Source: QKTW01 sp052161885
GTDB taxonomy: Bacteria > Bacteroidota > Bacteroidia > Chitinophagales > Chitinophagaceae
Assembly (NCBI GenBank): GCA_052161885.1
Contig: CP197396.1
Span: forward strand, 5,084,001-5,148,000
Direction of reading: 5' to 3'
Length of the DNA stretch: 64,000 bases
Within the stretch, counting starts at the first letter, position 1. The number at the start of each line of letters is the position of its first letter. Below are positions 1-8,240 of this stretch, piece by piece. The notes under the pieces are model-generated. The model saw nothing but the letters and a program-made list of their open reading frames with translations. It was not told the origin of the DNA and made no database searches. Position numbers and translations under genes: made by a program.

Positions 1-1
1 G

Positions 2-715
2 CTGCGTTATGAAAAAATACTGGAGTCGTACGATATGTCGCTCGTATGCTCGTCTGAAGACCTCGAGTATCTGCGTTACGAGCATCATGTGAGCAATATA
101 AACCTGCTGCCCAATGGTGTGAGCCTGGAAACATTTGCTCCACGCAACCACGACTACAGTCATAATCATACACTACTCTTTACCGGTAATATGGACTATG
201 CGCCGAATGTGGACGCGGTGCTTTATTTTACCGGCGAAGTACTGCCTGAGATCAGGAAAAAATTCCCTTCTGTACAATTCATTATAGCCGGACAGCGGCC
301 CATTCCCAAAGTACAGGCCCTTGCCAATGACTACATAAAAGTGACCGGTTTTGTAAAAGACCTTGCCGCTGTGTATAACGAGGCAAGTGTGGTAGTAGCC
401 CCGCTTCGTTTTGGAGCCGGTACGCAGAACAAAGTACTGGAAGCAATGGCCATGGGTATACCTGTAGTGTGCTCCAATATAGGCTTTAAAGGACTGGGTA
501 TAGAACCGGGTGAAGGTGCTTTTATGCAAACCGAAGCTAAAGCTTTTACCGACAGTGTATGCGATTTACTGGCCGATGCCGATCTGCGCCAATCTGTAGG
601 AGCACGTGGTATGAAGGCTATCCGTGAGCGTTTTGGCTGGGATGCCATAGCCCTGCAGCTGGAAGAATACTTTACTGAAGTGGCCCATAAGAAGCCGGTA
701 CCGCATTATCACTAA
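2..715 (+). CDS. Glycosyltransferase family 4 (GT-B) C-terminal part, 5' end cut by the window
   Basis: This is the C-terminal nucleotide-sugar-binding half of a GT-B glycosyltransferase, probably acting in the cytoplasm on surface polysaccharide synthesis. The reading frame is open from base 2, so the true start lies outside the window; the first internal ATG (35) falls within a conserved stretch and is unlikely to be the start. Visible hallmarks are LLFTGNMDYAPNVDA, typical of the second Rossmann domain, then VTGFVKDLAAVY, and APLRFGAGTQNKVLEAMAMG with the conserved E of the donor-binding EX7E region. The pattern resembles GT4 enzymes of exopolysaccharide loci. Sugar and acceptor cannot be told. 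An intrinsic terminator follows about 50 bases after the stop, so this is the last gene of its transcript. Confidence 0.88.
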   Translation: MRYEKILESYDMSLVCSSEDLEYLRYEHHVSNINLLPNGVSLETFAPRNHDYSHNHTLLFTGNMDYAPNVDAVLYFTGEVLPEIRKKFPSVQFIIAGQRPIPKVQALANDYIKVTGFVKDLAAVYNEASVVVAPLRFGAGTQNKVLEAMAMGIPVVCSNIGFKGLGIEPGEGAFMQTEAKAFTDSVCDLLADADLRQSVGARGMKAIRERFGWDAIALQLEEYFTEVAHKKPVPHYH

Positions 716-764
716 GCTTTAGATGTGAGATATTAGATGTGAGATGTGAGATATTAGATGTGAG

Positions 765-800
765 ACGCTGTCAGGATTTAAAATTCTGACAGCGTTTTTT
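765..800 (+). terminator. Intrinsic terminator after the glycosyltransferase gene
   Basis: ACGCTGTCAG (765-774) pairs perfectly with CTGACAGCGT (786-795). The inner bases ATTT/AAAT can extend the stem, and a run of T follows. The stem sequence is the same as a palindromic repeat seen again at 1138-1170 and, as one arm, at 58149, so the terminator may be a repeat element taken over for this role. Confidence 0.75.
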
Positions 801-818
801 ATTTTACGGGTATTGCAA

Positions 819-1049
819 TTGGCATTGCAGGTGATAGTGTTGCTAATGCAGGCAAAAGGATTGTAAATGCAAGCAAAAGAGTTGCTATTGTAAGCAAATG
901 TTTTGTAAATGCAGGCAAAAAAGCTGCTAATGCAAGTAAACATTTTATAAATGCAGGCAAAAGAATTGAAAGTCCAAGCAAATATGTTGTAAGAATCTGC
1001 AAATACATTTAAAAAATCAGCAAAAATGTTTTAAATGTCTGCAAATAAC
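819..1049. repeat. Degenerate 21-bp tandem repeat, eleven units
   Basis: The segment divides without gaps into eleven 21-base units starting at 819, 840, 861, 882, 903, 924, 945, 966, 987, 1008 and 1029. A typical unit is TTGTAAATGCAGGCAAAAG plus two variable bases. Units 7-11 are more degenerate. Each carries a GCAAA-type A-tract once every 21 bases, equal to two helical turns, so the A-tracts are in phase and the DNA may be intrinsically curved. Both ORFs that run through it on the minus strand only translate the seven-codon period, and I do not consider them genes. With the neighbouring repeats it accounts for most of the gene-free stretch 716-1365. Confidence 0.8.
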
Positions 1050-1137
1050 TAGGGTATTTTCTCCAGGGTGGGCCATGTGGTTTTTAATATTCATCGCTCT
1101 GTCGGATGTTCCGCAGGGCATTCGGAAAAGTGAGGTC

Positions 1138-1170
1138 AACGCTGCCAGGGTTCTAAACCCTGACAGCGTT
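1138..1170. repeat. Palindromic intergenic repeat (AACGCTGTCAGGGTT family)
   Basis: AACGCTGCCAGGGTT (1138-1152) and AACCCTGACAGCGTT (1156-1170) form an inverted repeat with one mismatch and a 3-base loop. The same core occurs at 765-795 and as a single arm at 58149-58165. It is a dispersed palindromic element in non-coding DNA, possibly acting as a weak terminator since it ends in GTTTTG. Confidence 0.6.
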
Positions 1171-1213
1171 TTGGGAGAATATTTTAGAAAAAAACTGCGT
1201 ATTTTATTCCGCT

Positions 1214-1242
1214 CCGTCGGATGTTCCGCGGGCATCCGACGG
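1214..1242. repeat. Inverted repeat CCGTCGGATG / CATCCGACGG
   Basis: CCGTCGGATG (1214-1223) is perfectly complementary to CATCCGACGG (1233-1242) around a 9-base GC-rich loop. A decayed copy of the same unit, reading CTGTCGGATGTTCCG and then CATTCGG, lies at about 1099-1126. There is no T-run on either side, so it is a repeat element and not a convincing terminator. Confidence 0.6.
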
Positions 1243-1249
1243 TATAGAT

Positions 1250-1270
1250 AAAAGGGAATTTATAATTCCC
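1250..1270 (-). terminator. Weak hairpin downstream of the minus-strand membrane protein gene
   Basis: GGGAATT (1254-1260) and AATTCCC (1264-1270) form a 7-bp hairpin. Read on the minus strand it is followed by TTTT. It lies about 95 bases past the stop of the gene at 1366. The stem is short and AT-rich, so confidence is limited. Confidence 0.35.
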
Positions 1271-1365
1271 GTTATACAATCATCATTTGTAGAAGCGGTT
1301 TACAAAACTGCATTTATCAGATATTCCAGATGTACTTTCAGAACATCCGGAACAGCGGCGTATAA

Positions 1366-2166
1366 TTAAGCGGCAAGTGCGCTGCATAGGTAGTCTATAA
1401 TTATGCCATGTTGCTGCTGAGTATTAATGAGCGTTTCTTCTGCATCCTTCTTTTGGGAGGATATTCTTTCGAGGTTGTCAATTTCCTTTTTACATTTTAA
1501 AAGCAAATTGTTCAAACCGCGTCCGTCTGTTATCGAATTTTTTTCGCTTTCCAGTATTCTCAGCAAAAAGTAGAAATTTTCTTTCATAAATGACACCAAT
1601 ATTTCTTTTTCGTTATTGGCCTCATTCAATAACCTGTAACCATCAACAACTTCAGTCCGTACCTTTTTTAACTGCCAGATTAATTTCCTGTTTAATTCTT
1701 TGCTTTCGCCTATTTCTACACTATTCATTTTATTTAATTCCCATAAAACCATACATTCTTCACTTTTAACTCTATGCTGGAAAAATAATTTCATATAGTT
1801 TTCTTCGCTTCTCTGTTGTTTTTCTTTGAGCATATTCTTTTCTTTTTCCAGGCTTTCAATCATATGCTGAGAGGCTTTTTCTTTCGCAATCAGATCGGCA
1901 ATTCTATGTTGTTCTGATCCATGTATTTTCTCTTCACTTTGAAGGATAAGCTTATAGTATAACGATGCACGCCAGAAACACAGTGCAGGTATGCCGGATA
2001 ACGAAGTAGTAACCAGCAGTGACGAGAGTATGGGTGACTTAAACCAGATAATACAGATCAGTAATGAAAAGAAGGTTATCGCCTGTATAAAGCAAAAAAT
2101 AACTCCTGTTATAACAAGCAGTCTATTGTTTTTCCGGCCTTGTGAGATTGAGTCATGATAACTCAT
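1366..2166 (-). CDS. Hypothetical membrane protein with long coiled coil
   Basis: A 266-residue protein of unknown function. Two adjacent hydrophobic segments (about residues 17-42 and 45-65) suggest a hairpin anchor in the inner membrane with both ends on the same side. The rest, from about residue 75, is charged, rich in E, K and Q with heptad-like spacing, and predicted to be a coiled coil up to about residue 250. No catalytic motif is visible. Base composition is AT-rich compared with the housekeeping genes here. It is monocistronic, divergent from the gene at 2407 across a 240-base AT-rich spacer in which I see no clear promoter. A scaffold or stress-related envelope protein is possible, but nothing in the sequence decides it. 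Confidence 0.65.
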   Translation of the reverse strand: MSYHDSISQGRKNNRLLVITGVIFCFIQAITFFSLLICIIWFKSPILSSLLVTTSLSGIPALCFWRASLYYKLILQSEEKIHGSEQHRIADLIAKEKASQHMIESLEKEKNMLKEKQQRSEENYMKLFFQHRVKSEECMVLWELNKMNSVEIGESKELNRKLIWQLKKVRTEVVDGYRLLNEANNEKEILVSFMKENFYFLLRILESEKNSITDGRGLNNLLLKCKKEIDNLERISSQKKDAEETLINTQQQHGIIIDYLCSALAA

Positions 2167-2406
2167 ACAATGAATTTAGAGGTATGGCAAATGCATTCGT
2201 TAATTGTCTGAAATAACTTTAACTTAATAAAGTGATAAGGATAGGATGATTTTTTATAAATTCCGTTATAAAAATAGCTATTTATTGCTATAAATAAATA
2301 TTTTTACATTACAAATAATAATAAGTGATTAATGAAATGCTATAAAAATTATTTACGTTAATTAATTTGCTAAATTTAATTACCCTCAGTTAATAAAACT
2401 TCGGTT

Positions 2407-2904
2407 ATGGCAAGAAATGTGTTGGTTAACTTAAGTAAAAACATGGCGAAGAATCTGCTGAAAGAATACAGGCAGCGTGAAGAAGAATTAGAGCAGAAAA
2501 TAGCAGATCTTCAGATTGAGCTTCAGGAAATCAAAGAGATAACAGAGAATATTGTCCTGCAATTGGATACGCAGGCTTCATATGACCCAGCCTGGCCAAG
2601 ATGGTCTAAAGTTGAGTTTGCTTTGCAAAATATTAATAAATTATCTACCGTTGCAGCAATAATCGACGAACTGCGTCATTATGAAATAGATTTGCAGGCA
2701 GCACCATTTCATGCTACCTTATCACAAAAGGTAGATAACAATTCCATTTTTTTCAGATATGCATCTAAAACATCAGGAAGTGAGTACCTCTATGGACTGA
2801 GAGAGTGGCTAGATAGCGATGGCAGAATTGCCAATAAATATCTCCGTGATAATATTCGCAGTAAAAATAACGAGATAGAATTGTCTGACATTTTCATTAA
2901 ATAA
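2407..2904 (+). CDS. Hypothetical protein with N-terminal coiled coil
   Basis: A 165-residue soluble protein with no signal peptide or membrane segment. Residues about 15-55 are rich in E, Q and K and likely form a coiled coil; the rest is mixed alpha/beta with no family motif I recognise. The ATG at 2407 follows a very AT-rich leader, with a partly matching -7 box (TTAATTTG) about 45 bases upstream. It ends 16 bases before the stop of the convergent gene at 2920. Its neighbours give no pathway clue. Confidence 0.6.
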   Translation: MARNVLVNLSKNMAKNLLKEYRQREEELEQKIADLQIELQEIKEITENIVLQLDTQASYDPAWPRWSKVEFALQNINKLSTVAAIIDELRHYEIDLQAAPFHATLSQKVDNNSIFFRYASKTSGSEYLYGLREWLDSDGRIANKYLRDNIRSKNNEIELSDIFIK

Positions 2905-2919
2905 TACTTAATCGATTTT

Positions 2920-3405
2920 TTACCCCGCACCGCGCATACGTATGTATTTGGCACAGTATACCATTATCATTGGTAATACCGTATTGCTTTCCCTGTCGGG
3001 CATAGTTGCATCTGTAGCTATACTGTAATTATAGGTAAAGGAGCTCCAGCTGAAATTGGCCTCCATAGTGGCAATTTTATTACCTGCGTCGTCCAGCAAT
3101 ACGTATTCGCCGTTGCTCCACTGGCTTTTTCTTTTGAACAGCAGCGATTGACCGTTTGCAAAATCTATGCTGATGCCATTGCCCATATTGGCTTTCAGTT
3201 CGGCATAGTCAATACCGTTCCTAGTTACTGTTTTCTTCGTTTGCCAGAAGCCTGTAGAGGCGATATCATATTGGTTATTGTCTATCGTTACTATCTGTGC
3301 CTGACTCACGAGCCATATATTGTACTGCAGCGTACCAATGAGGTTCTGCCATTCGTCGGTTACTTCAAAATAACGGCTGTTGCGGGTGGTTGCAGTGTAT
3401 TGCAT
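2920..3405 (-). CDS. Hypothetical protein, beta-rich
   Basis: A 161-residue protein without signal peptide. It is rich in alternating hydrophobic and polar residues and aromatic strands (YFEVTDEWQNLIGTLQYN near the start), which suggests a compact beta fold such as the LURP-one/Tubby-like barrel found in many small bacterial proteins; that fold guess is inference. The C-terminal stretch VLPMIMVYCAKYIRMR is hydrophobic and basic and may be a buried helix. It is convergent with the gene at 2407 and divergent from the T9SS protein at 3556. I recognise no catalytic residues. Confidence 0.6.
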   Translation of the reverse strand: MQYTATTRNSRYFEVTDEWQNLIGTLQYNIWLVSQAQIVTIDNNQYDIASTGFWQTKKTVTRNGIDYAELKANMGNGISIDFANGQSLLFKRKSQWSNGEYVLLDDAGNKIATMEANFSWSSFTYNYSIATDATMPDRESNTVLPMIMVYCAKYIRMRGAG

Positions 3406-3555
3406 ATGGCTCTAATGGTGCGTTAATATAGTAAATTAGTCGCTTCCGTAGCGGGAATTTTAGTTCAGCCCGGAGGACGGGTAAACGCTATCCGGCTCGT
3501 TTTGCGAGCCAACTTTTTCTGTAATCCAGGCGTCTTATTCAGAAACCTGTACCAT

Positions 3556-5202
3556 ATGCTCAGATCTACCTATCGTGTAATTACCTTGCTTGCCCTTTTT
3601 TTGTTCCCGTTGCAGCAGCGTCTGTTTGCACAGATGTACCGCAGGGATTCTACTTTTAACTCAAACGGTATTACAGTTCCTCCGGGCTTTTCCGCCGGCG
3701 GTAATTTCCATCAGCTCAGAAAGATACTCGTACAGCCGGACGGGAAGATCCTGCTTGTCGGGGCCAATAACGGGGAGTCGTTCATCGAGATTACACGCCT
3801 TAAAACGAATGGCACTCCGGACAGTACTTTCGGGCAGAATGGGTCGTACTACGGAAATGCTTCCGGCGGTACTTCTTTTTTCAGCAATGCGGCGCTCGCT
3901 CCTGATGGTAAGATCATGCTGCTTTCCACTGAGATTCTGACAACCGGTAATTATACTTTTCTCTACCGCATCAACACGAATGGAACAAGGGACAATACTT
4001 TCGGCTCCGGAGGACAGGTAGCCCTGGGCAATGGCCCCATCAGTTCGCTTGGCGGTATCATTTTTCAGCCGGACGGTAAAATAATACTGGGTGGCTCAAG
4101 GAATGTGAATAACCAGGTGAATGTCTATATGGTGCTTCGTCTCAATGCCAATGGTACTGCGGATAATACCTTTGGCCAGAACGGGAAGATAGAAAATGTG
4201 TATGCCCAGTTTGCCACACAAACTACCAACGCCGGCCGGCTCTGTCTGCAGCCCGATGGAAAAATTGTAATGGCTACTCCTGTTCTTGGTACGGGAGGCC
4301 CAACGGGAATGTCTGTTGTCCGGTTCAAATCTAATGGCGTGGTAGACAGCAGTTTTGCGCAGAATGGCTGTTATACTTATACGCAGATAGATTCGTCTGA
4401 TGTTTTGCCGGCAGGTATCACCGTAGACAGCAGCACGGGCGATATTTATACTTACGGAACTGTGAATGTTCCTGCATCAAGCTATTATTACAAAACCTTT
4501 ATTGCAAAGCTTACTGCTGCCGGCGCTGTAGCAACAGGCTTTGGCAATGGCGGGCATATTATCCCGGGTATGATGCTGACACAGCAACTGGGCACACATA
4601 TTTACCCGCCAGCCATATTCCGCCAGCCTGATGGAAATTTTATTATTGCTGGCACTTCCGACAGCAGTGTCACCAGCCATACACGTGTTTTCCGTATCAC
4701 AGCCGGTGGTCAGCCGGATAATACTTTCTGTAATGCCGGCGTGCTGGACCTGCCCCGAAATGTAAGGGATATGGTGATGGACGGTGCGATACAGACTAAC
4801 GGAGATATACTGCTGGGTGGATTTACCTACAATAAGCCAATAGCGAGCAGTGCCATATTCAGCGATACCAGTTATATGTATTGCTTCCGGATCACGAGCC
4901 GTACAGCGCCTTCCGGAGTGAGCAACGTGGCTTATGCAATGGGTACGGTGCAGATATATCCGAATCCTGCCACGAGCGGCCGCTTTCATTTGAAGTATGA
5001 AGGAATAGCCAGCAACGCGGCCTTGCAGCTGGAGTTATCTGATATCACCGGGCGCATAGCAGGCACGCAGTCTTTTAAAGCGAGCAACACAAGCGGCGAA
5101 TTTGATTTTGTACCTGTATATCCATTGCCTGCCGGTGTCTACCTGTTAAAAGTTTCCAGCGGGCAGAGCAGTTTTCCGGTAATAAAGCTGGTAGTTTATT
5201 GA
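3556..5202 (+). CDS. Delta-60 repeat secreted protein with T9SS type A sorting domain
   Basis: A secreted protein of about 548 residues, predicted to form a beta-propeller-like repeat structure on the cell surface or outside the cell. I choose the ATG at 3556 because it begins a clean signal peptide ending in LFAQ; the longer frame from 3502 puts 18 polar residues in front of it. Six or seven repeats of about 50-60 residues follow, each with a QPDGKILL-type strand and an NGTPDSTFGQNG-type turn, the signature of delta-60 repeats. The last ~85 residues start at VQIYPNPATSGRF and end in VIKLVVY, the usual T9SS type A C-terminal domain that is cleaved on secretion. A terminator follows at 5243. 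Ligand or substrate is unknown. Confidence 0.85.
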   Translation: MLRSTYRVITLLALFLFPLQQRLFAQMYRRDSTFNSNGITVPPGFSAGGNFHQLRKILVQPDGKILLVGANNGESFIEITRLKTNGTPDSTFGQNGSYYGNASGGTSFFSNAALAPDGKIMLLSTEILTTGNYTFLYRINTNGTRDNTFGSGGQVALGNGPISSLGGIIFQPDGKIILGGSRNVNNQVNVYMVLRLNANGTADNTFGQNGKIENVYAQFATQTTNAGRLCLQPDGKIVMATPVLGTGGPTGMSVVRFKSNGVVDSSFAQNGCYTYTQIDSSDVLPAGITVDSSTGDIYTYGTVNVPASSYYYKTFIAKLTAAGAVATGFGNGGHIIPGMMLTQQLGTHIYPPAIFRQPDGNFIIAGTSDSSVTSHTRVFRITAGGQPDNTFCNAGVLDLPRNVRDMVMDGAIQTNGDILLGGFTYNKPIASSAIFSDTSYMYCFRITSRTAPSGVSNVAYAMGTVQIYPNPATSGRFHLKYEGIASNAALQLELSDITGRIAGTQSFKASNTSGEFDFVPVYPLPAGVYLLKVSSGQSSFPVIKLVVY

Positions 5203-5242
5203 TGATATGGCAGTAGCCTTTTGGAAAATATGTTTTACATAC

Positions 5243-5275
5243 CTGGCCGGGAAATCCCGGCCAGCTTGTTTTATA
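5243..5275 (+). terminator. Intrinsic terminator after the delta-60 repeat gene
   Basis: CTGGCCGGGA (5243-5252) pairs with TCCCGGCCAG (5255-5264), a very strong GC stem with a minimal AA spacer, followed by CTTGTTTTATAAT. Confidence 0.8.
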
Positions 5276-5319
5276 ATAGTCTGGTATTTCGTATTTATAT
5301 TTAATGCCAATTAACGATT

Positions 5320-6048
5320 ATGGAACGGCCTGTAACACTATTAATTCCCGAAAAAACAGATATAGAATTTGAAGAAATTTTCAGCACCTGGACACAGCGT
5401 GGAGGAAAGATAAAGCGGCTGGGCAAATACTGGATTAAAGATGAGGAGCTGGCAAAGCAACCGATTGCCATATACGGCAACCAGACTTTTTCACTGGTGC
5501 TGGCACAGATATACAATGTGCAGCTGATCTCCCCCGACGATACGGTTATCGCACGGCTCAGCAGGAAATGGACGAAACGTGATATTACAGTAATGCAGGC
5601 TGGGCAGATTACGCCAGATATGTTCCCGGTTTTTATAAAGCCGGTTATTCCCAAAGCCTTTATGGCTGCCGTTTTTCAGAACATAACCGAGTTTAAAGAT
5701 GCAATGAAAGGCCTTCCGGATACAGAAGAAATACTGGTTTCAGAAATTGTAACCATAGAGGCAGAGGCACGGAGCTTTGTACAGAATGGCGTTGTAAAAG
5801 ATGCTGCTTTATATGAAGGTGATGCTGTATTGGAAAAAGCAGCAACATTCTTTACAGATTTTGCTGAAAGCAATAAAAATGAATTGCCGGAAGTTGTAGT
5901 TGTGGACTTTGCTTATAACCGGCAACTGGGTTGGTTTGTGCTTGAATTCAATGCCTGCTGGGGCGCCGGGCTTAATGGCTGCAGCGCAGACAAGGTGGTG
6001 GATTGTATTGTCAGTGCTACGGTAAACATAAAAGAAAATGCGTCGTAA
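5320..6048 (+). CDS. ATP-grasp domain protein (DUF4343-like)
   Basis: A 242-residue cytosolic protein resembling the short ATP-grasp proteins annotated as DUF4343. Visible features are VFIKPVIPKAF (about residues 108-118), which looks like the lysine-bearing ATP-binding strand, EEILVSEIVTIEAEAR (about 135-150) with the acidic segment that contacts the adenine, and the C-terminal VLEFNACWGAGLNGC, where the E and N match the Mg-binding E-x-N of ATP-grasp enzymes. Such enzymes join a carboxylate to an amine or thiol using ATP, but the substrate here is unknown. Its 3' end overlaps the next gene by 11 bases, so the two are probably co-translated. Confidence 0.72.
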   Translation: MERPVTLLIPEKTDIEFEEIFSTWTQRGGKIKRLGKYWIKDEELAKQPIAIYGNQTFSLVLAQIYNVQLISPDDTVIARLSRKWTKRDITVMQAGQITPDMFPVFIKPVIPKAFMAAVFQNITEFKDAMKGLPDTEEILVSEIVTIEAEARSFVQNGVVKDAALYEGDAVLEKAATFFTDFAESNKNELPEVVVVDFAYNRQLGWFVLEFNACWGAGLNGCSADKVVDCIVSATVNIKENAS

Positions 6049-6949
6049 ACTATACATGATATTATTGGCGCTGCCGGCAATTATATTTTCTAATTGCAGC
6101 AGCAACAATGAACGGAAACAGTTTGCTGCAGAGCAGGAGATCCGCATTAAAAAACCGGCAACCAAAGCTGAGGAAAGTGTTTTTGATTCATTGGATAGAA
6201 CAAATCTGATGAAGCGCCTGTTTGATAATCCATGGTTTGACAGCAATGATGTAGCATTATGGAAACCCAACTATTATGAACGCATGAATTTCCCCGTTTC
6301 TAATGATGGCATGTGCCATACGGCAGTGGACACAGTTATGTACTTTACCGACAGGGAGAAAAGGCAATGTGCGGTGGTAATACTGGCTACTTATAACTAC
6401 CAGGTAAATGAGTTTAGTAATAACAAACCGGAGATCAGTGATTGCCACTTTTGCGGTGTGCCCATAGGTATTGTGTTGCTAGCGCAGCATGAGGACAAGA
6501 AATGGCATTTGTACCGGTTTGAAAAATCATTTGCCAGACTGGGATATTTTGGCAGGTTTCATACCGGCCGCGGAGATTCGGGCAGCACAAGCTTGAGGAA
6601 GATCGGCGACAGCTGGACCTGTCTTTCGCTGGTACAAGGCCCTGGCGGCAACGGAGGTTATGTGGAAGGATCAGAAATGCTGTACAGTATTGAAGAATAC
6701 CAGCTTGGTGGCTTTCCGGCTGCTACATTGTCAAACATACTTACGTACAGCAACTATTATTCAAATGTGGACGCGATGGATGAGTCGAGGCACGACATAG
6801 AGATAAAAGAAGATACGACCACCATGCATATAGTAGAACACAAAGGTGCATATTATGATATTGATCTTGTAACCAGAGGACTTAATAAAAAAACGTCAGT
6901 TGCGCACTATGTCTACTCTGATGATGCGGGTGTTTACATGCCCAGGTAA
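6038..6949 (+). CDS. Hypothetical lipoprotein
   Basis: A 303-residue protein starting with a lipoprotein signal whose lipobox is IIFSNC, with Cys about residue 20, so it is probably anchored in the outer or inner membrane facing the periplasm. The start overlaps the ATP-grasp gene by 11 bases. The mature part contains a Cys pair in SDCHFCGVPIG and a glycine-rich loop GPGGNGGYVEG, and looks like a single alpha/beta domain. I do not recognise the family. Translational coupling to the ATP-grasp gene suggests a shared function. Confidence 0.6.
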   Translation: MRRKLYMILLALPAIIFSNCSSNNERKQFAAEQEIRIKKPATKAEESVFDSLDRTNLMKRLFDNPWFDSNDVALWKPNYYERMNFPVSNDGMCHTAVDTVMYFTDREKRQCAVVILATYNYQVNEFSNNKPEISDCHFCGVPIGIVLLAQHEDKKWHLYRFEKSFARLGYFGRFHTGRGDSGSTSLRKIGDSWTCLSLVQGPGGNGGYVEGSEMLYSIEEYQLGGFPAATLSNILTYSNYYSNVDAMDESRHDIEIKEDTTTMHIVEHKGAYYDIDLVTRGLNKKTSVAHYVYSDDAGVYMPR

Positions 6950-6960
6950 ATCTTATTAAA

Positions 6961-7566
6961 ATGAAGTACAGTAAATCAAAGGCAGAACAGATGTTCAACG
7001 AGGGCTATAGGCTTGCATTTGAAACACGCGGCAAAAAGAAATGGCAGGAAATTTTTCTGCTGTGGAGCAATGCTGCAAAGAGCGGGCATATCAGAGCGCA
7101 GTTCTATCTGGGTACCTGCTACGATCACGGTTTTGGAACAGAGCAGGATGTGGCGACCGCCTACAAATGGTTCCTGAAAGCGGCGAAACAGGGGCATATG
7201 GAAAGCCAGTATAACATTGGTTTTTTCTACAATAAAGGTGAATTGGTAAAGCAGAATTATAAAAAAGCTGTTTACTGGTATACGCTTTCTGCAGAGCAGG
7301 GTGATAAGGAAGCACAGGCCGATCTTGGGTACATGTATTTTTATGGCTATGGTGTTGAGAAGAATGAAGCACAGGCTGTTTACTGGTACCGCAGATCAGC
7401 AGCGCAGGACTGTGACCGGGCATTTTATAACCTGGGGCTTTGTTATAAATATGGCGAAGGTGTAACAAAGTCAAAAAGATGGGCAAAACATTATTTTACA
7501 AAGGCGAAAGCGCTTGGGCACAAAGAAGCCAAAGGCCAGCTGAAAATGCTTGCAAATGGGCTGTAA
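6961..7566 (+). CDS. Sel1-like repeat protein
   Basis: A 201-residue protein made of four Sel1-like (SLR) helical hairpins of 36 residues. The units are recognisable by AQFYLGTCYDHGFG, SQYNIGFFYNKGEL, AQADLGYMYFYGYG and AFYNLGLCYKYGEG, each followed by a helix ending in A-x-x-Q-G or similar. SLR proteins are protein-protein interaction scaffolds. There is no signal peptide, so it should be cytosolic. It lies 11 bases downstream of the lipoprotein gene and probably shares its transcript. Partners are unknown. Confidence 0.85.
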   Translation: MKYSKSKAEQMFNEGYRLAFETRGKKKWQEIFLLWSNAAKSGHIRAQFYLGTCYDHGFGTEQDVATAYKWFLKAAKQGHMESQYNIGFFYNKGELVKQNYKKAVYWYTLSAEQGDKEAQADLGYMYFYGYGVEKNEAQAVYWYRRSAAQDCDRAFYNLGLCYKYGEGVTKSKRWAKHYFTKAKALGHKEAKGQLKMLANGL

Positions 7567-7589
7567 TTATATTGTTAAATTCTCCCTGG

Positions 7590-7802
7590 ATGTTTAGTTT
7601 CATTATTGAACTGATCATAGCGGCAATAGGAGATTTCCTTCTGATGATACCTGGTGCCTTCCTCCGGGCTTCGTTTTTATGGGCGTACAGTGGCTTTAAA
7701 AGGGATTTTAAAACTACTTTCCTGGATGGTGATATTTCATTTGACAGGCTTATAACGATCTGTGCCATTGTAATTTTTATTGTTGTTTCGAAAATCCTCT
7801 AA
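7590..7802 (+). CDS. Small hypothetical membrane protein
   Basis: A 70-residue protein with two hydrophobic segments (residues about 2-22 and 50-68) joined by a basic loop. I take the ATG at 7590; the same frame is open further upstream inside the Sel1 gene, but those residues (KGESAWAQRSQRP and so on) look like out-of-frame noise. It may be translated as part of the + strand run from 5320. Function unknown. Confidence 0.45.
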   Translation: MFSFIIELIIAAIGDFLLMIPGAFLRASFLWAYSGFKRDFKTTFLDGDISFDRLITICAIVIFIVVSKIL

Positions 7803-7811
7803 TATTAATTT

Positions 7812-8228
7812 ATGTCCGGTTTTAAAATCATCACCGAAGACGGCACCGAAATAAAGTTTGCTTATTACCTTGATGCAGCTCCGGTTACCGCTGAAGCATT
7901 TGCTTCTATATTACCATTTACCCGCAGTTTCTTCCATGCCCGTGTATCCGGACAGGAAATATGGATAGATGATGTGCCGCCGCTGGACATCATTCAGGAG
8001 AATGCGTCTGTATTCACCACGCCGGGTGAAGTGGTATTTGGCCCGAGTAAACCCGCAAGAACAAAGACCGCCAATTGTTTCGGCATTTATTACGGGGAAG
8101 GTAAAGGGCTGGATGCAGCCAATATATTTGCCCGGGTAAAGGATGCCGATATGGAAAAGCTGAAGGAACTGGGCAATAATATCTGGAAGCATGGGGCACA
8201 AGAGCTTACTATTGCAGCAGATGTATAA
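7812..8228 (+). CDS. DUF3830-like protein with cyclophilin-like fold
   Basis: A 138-residue cytosolic protein. The order of motifs fits the DUF3830 group of cyclophilin-like barrels: an N-terminal strand, APVTAEAFASILPFTRSFFH (A-P-x-T-x-x-x-x-x-x-L-P-F), ARVSGQEIWIDDVP, then FTTPGEVVFGP, the strand-loop NCFGIYYGEGKG, and a final helix before KHGAQELTI. Members of this group occur near various metabolic genes and their ligand is not established. The gene sits 9 bases after the small membrane protein gene and 12 bases before the next lipoprotein gene, consistent with one transcript. Confidence 0.68.
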   Translation: MSGFKIITEDGTEIKFAYYLDAAPVTAEAFASILPFTRSFFHARVSGQEIWIDDVPPLDIIQENASVFTTPGEVVFGPSKPARTKTANCFGIYYGEGKGLDAANIFARVKDADMEKLKELGNNIWKHGAQELTIAADV

Positions 8229-8240
8229 AAATCAACATTT

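Noticed and set aside
719..1008. Two minus-strand ORFs across the tandem array that look like seven-residue repeat proteins
   Set aside because: The 21-bp period is seven codons, so any open frame through it gives a repeating peptide. There is no plausible start, promoter or codon bias.
819..1049. Possible CRISPR array
   Set aside because: Units are contiguous with no unique spacers, are degenerate, and no cas gene is in the window.
7479..7589. Extended N-terminus for the small membrane protein at 7590
   Set aside because: The extra residues overlap the Sel1 gene in another frame and look non-native. The ATG at 7590 starts the hydrophobic segment directly.
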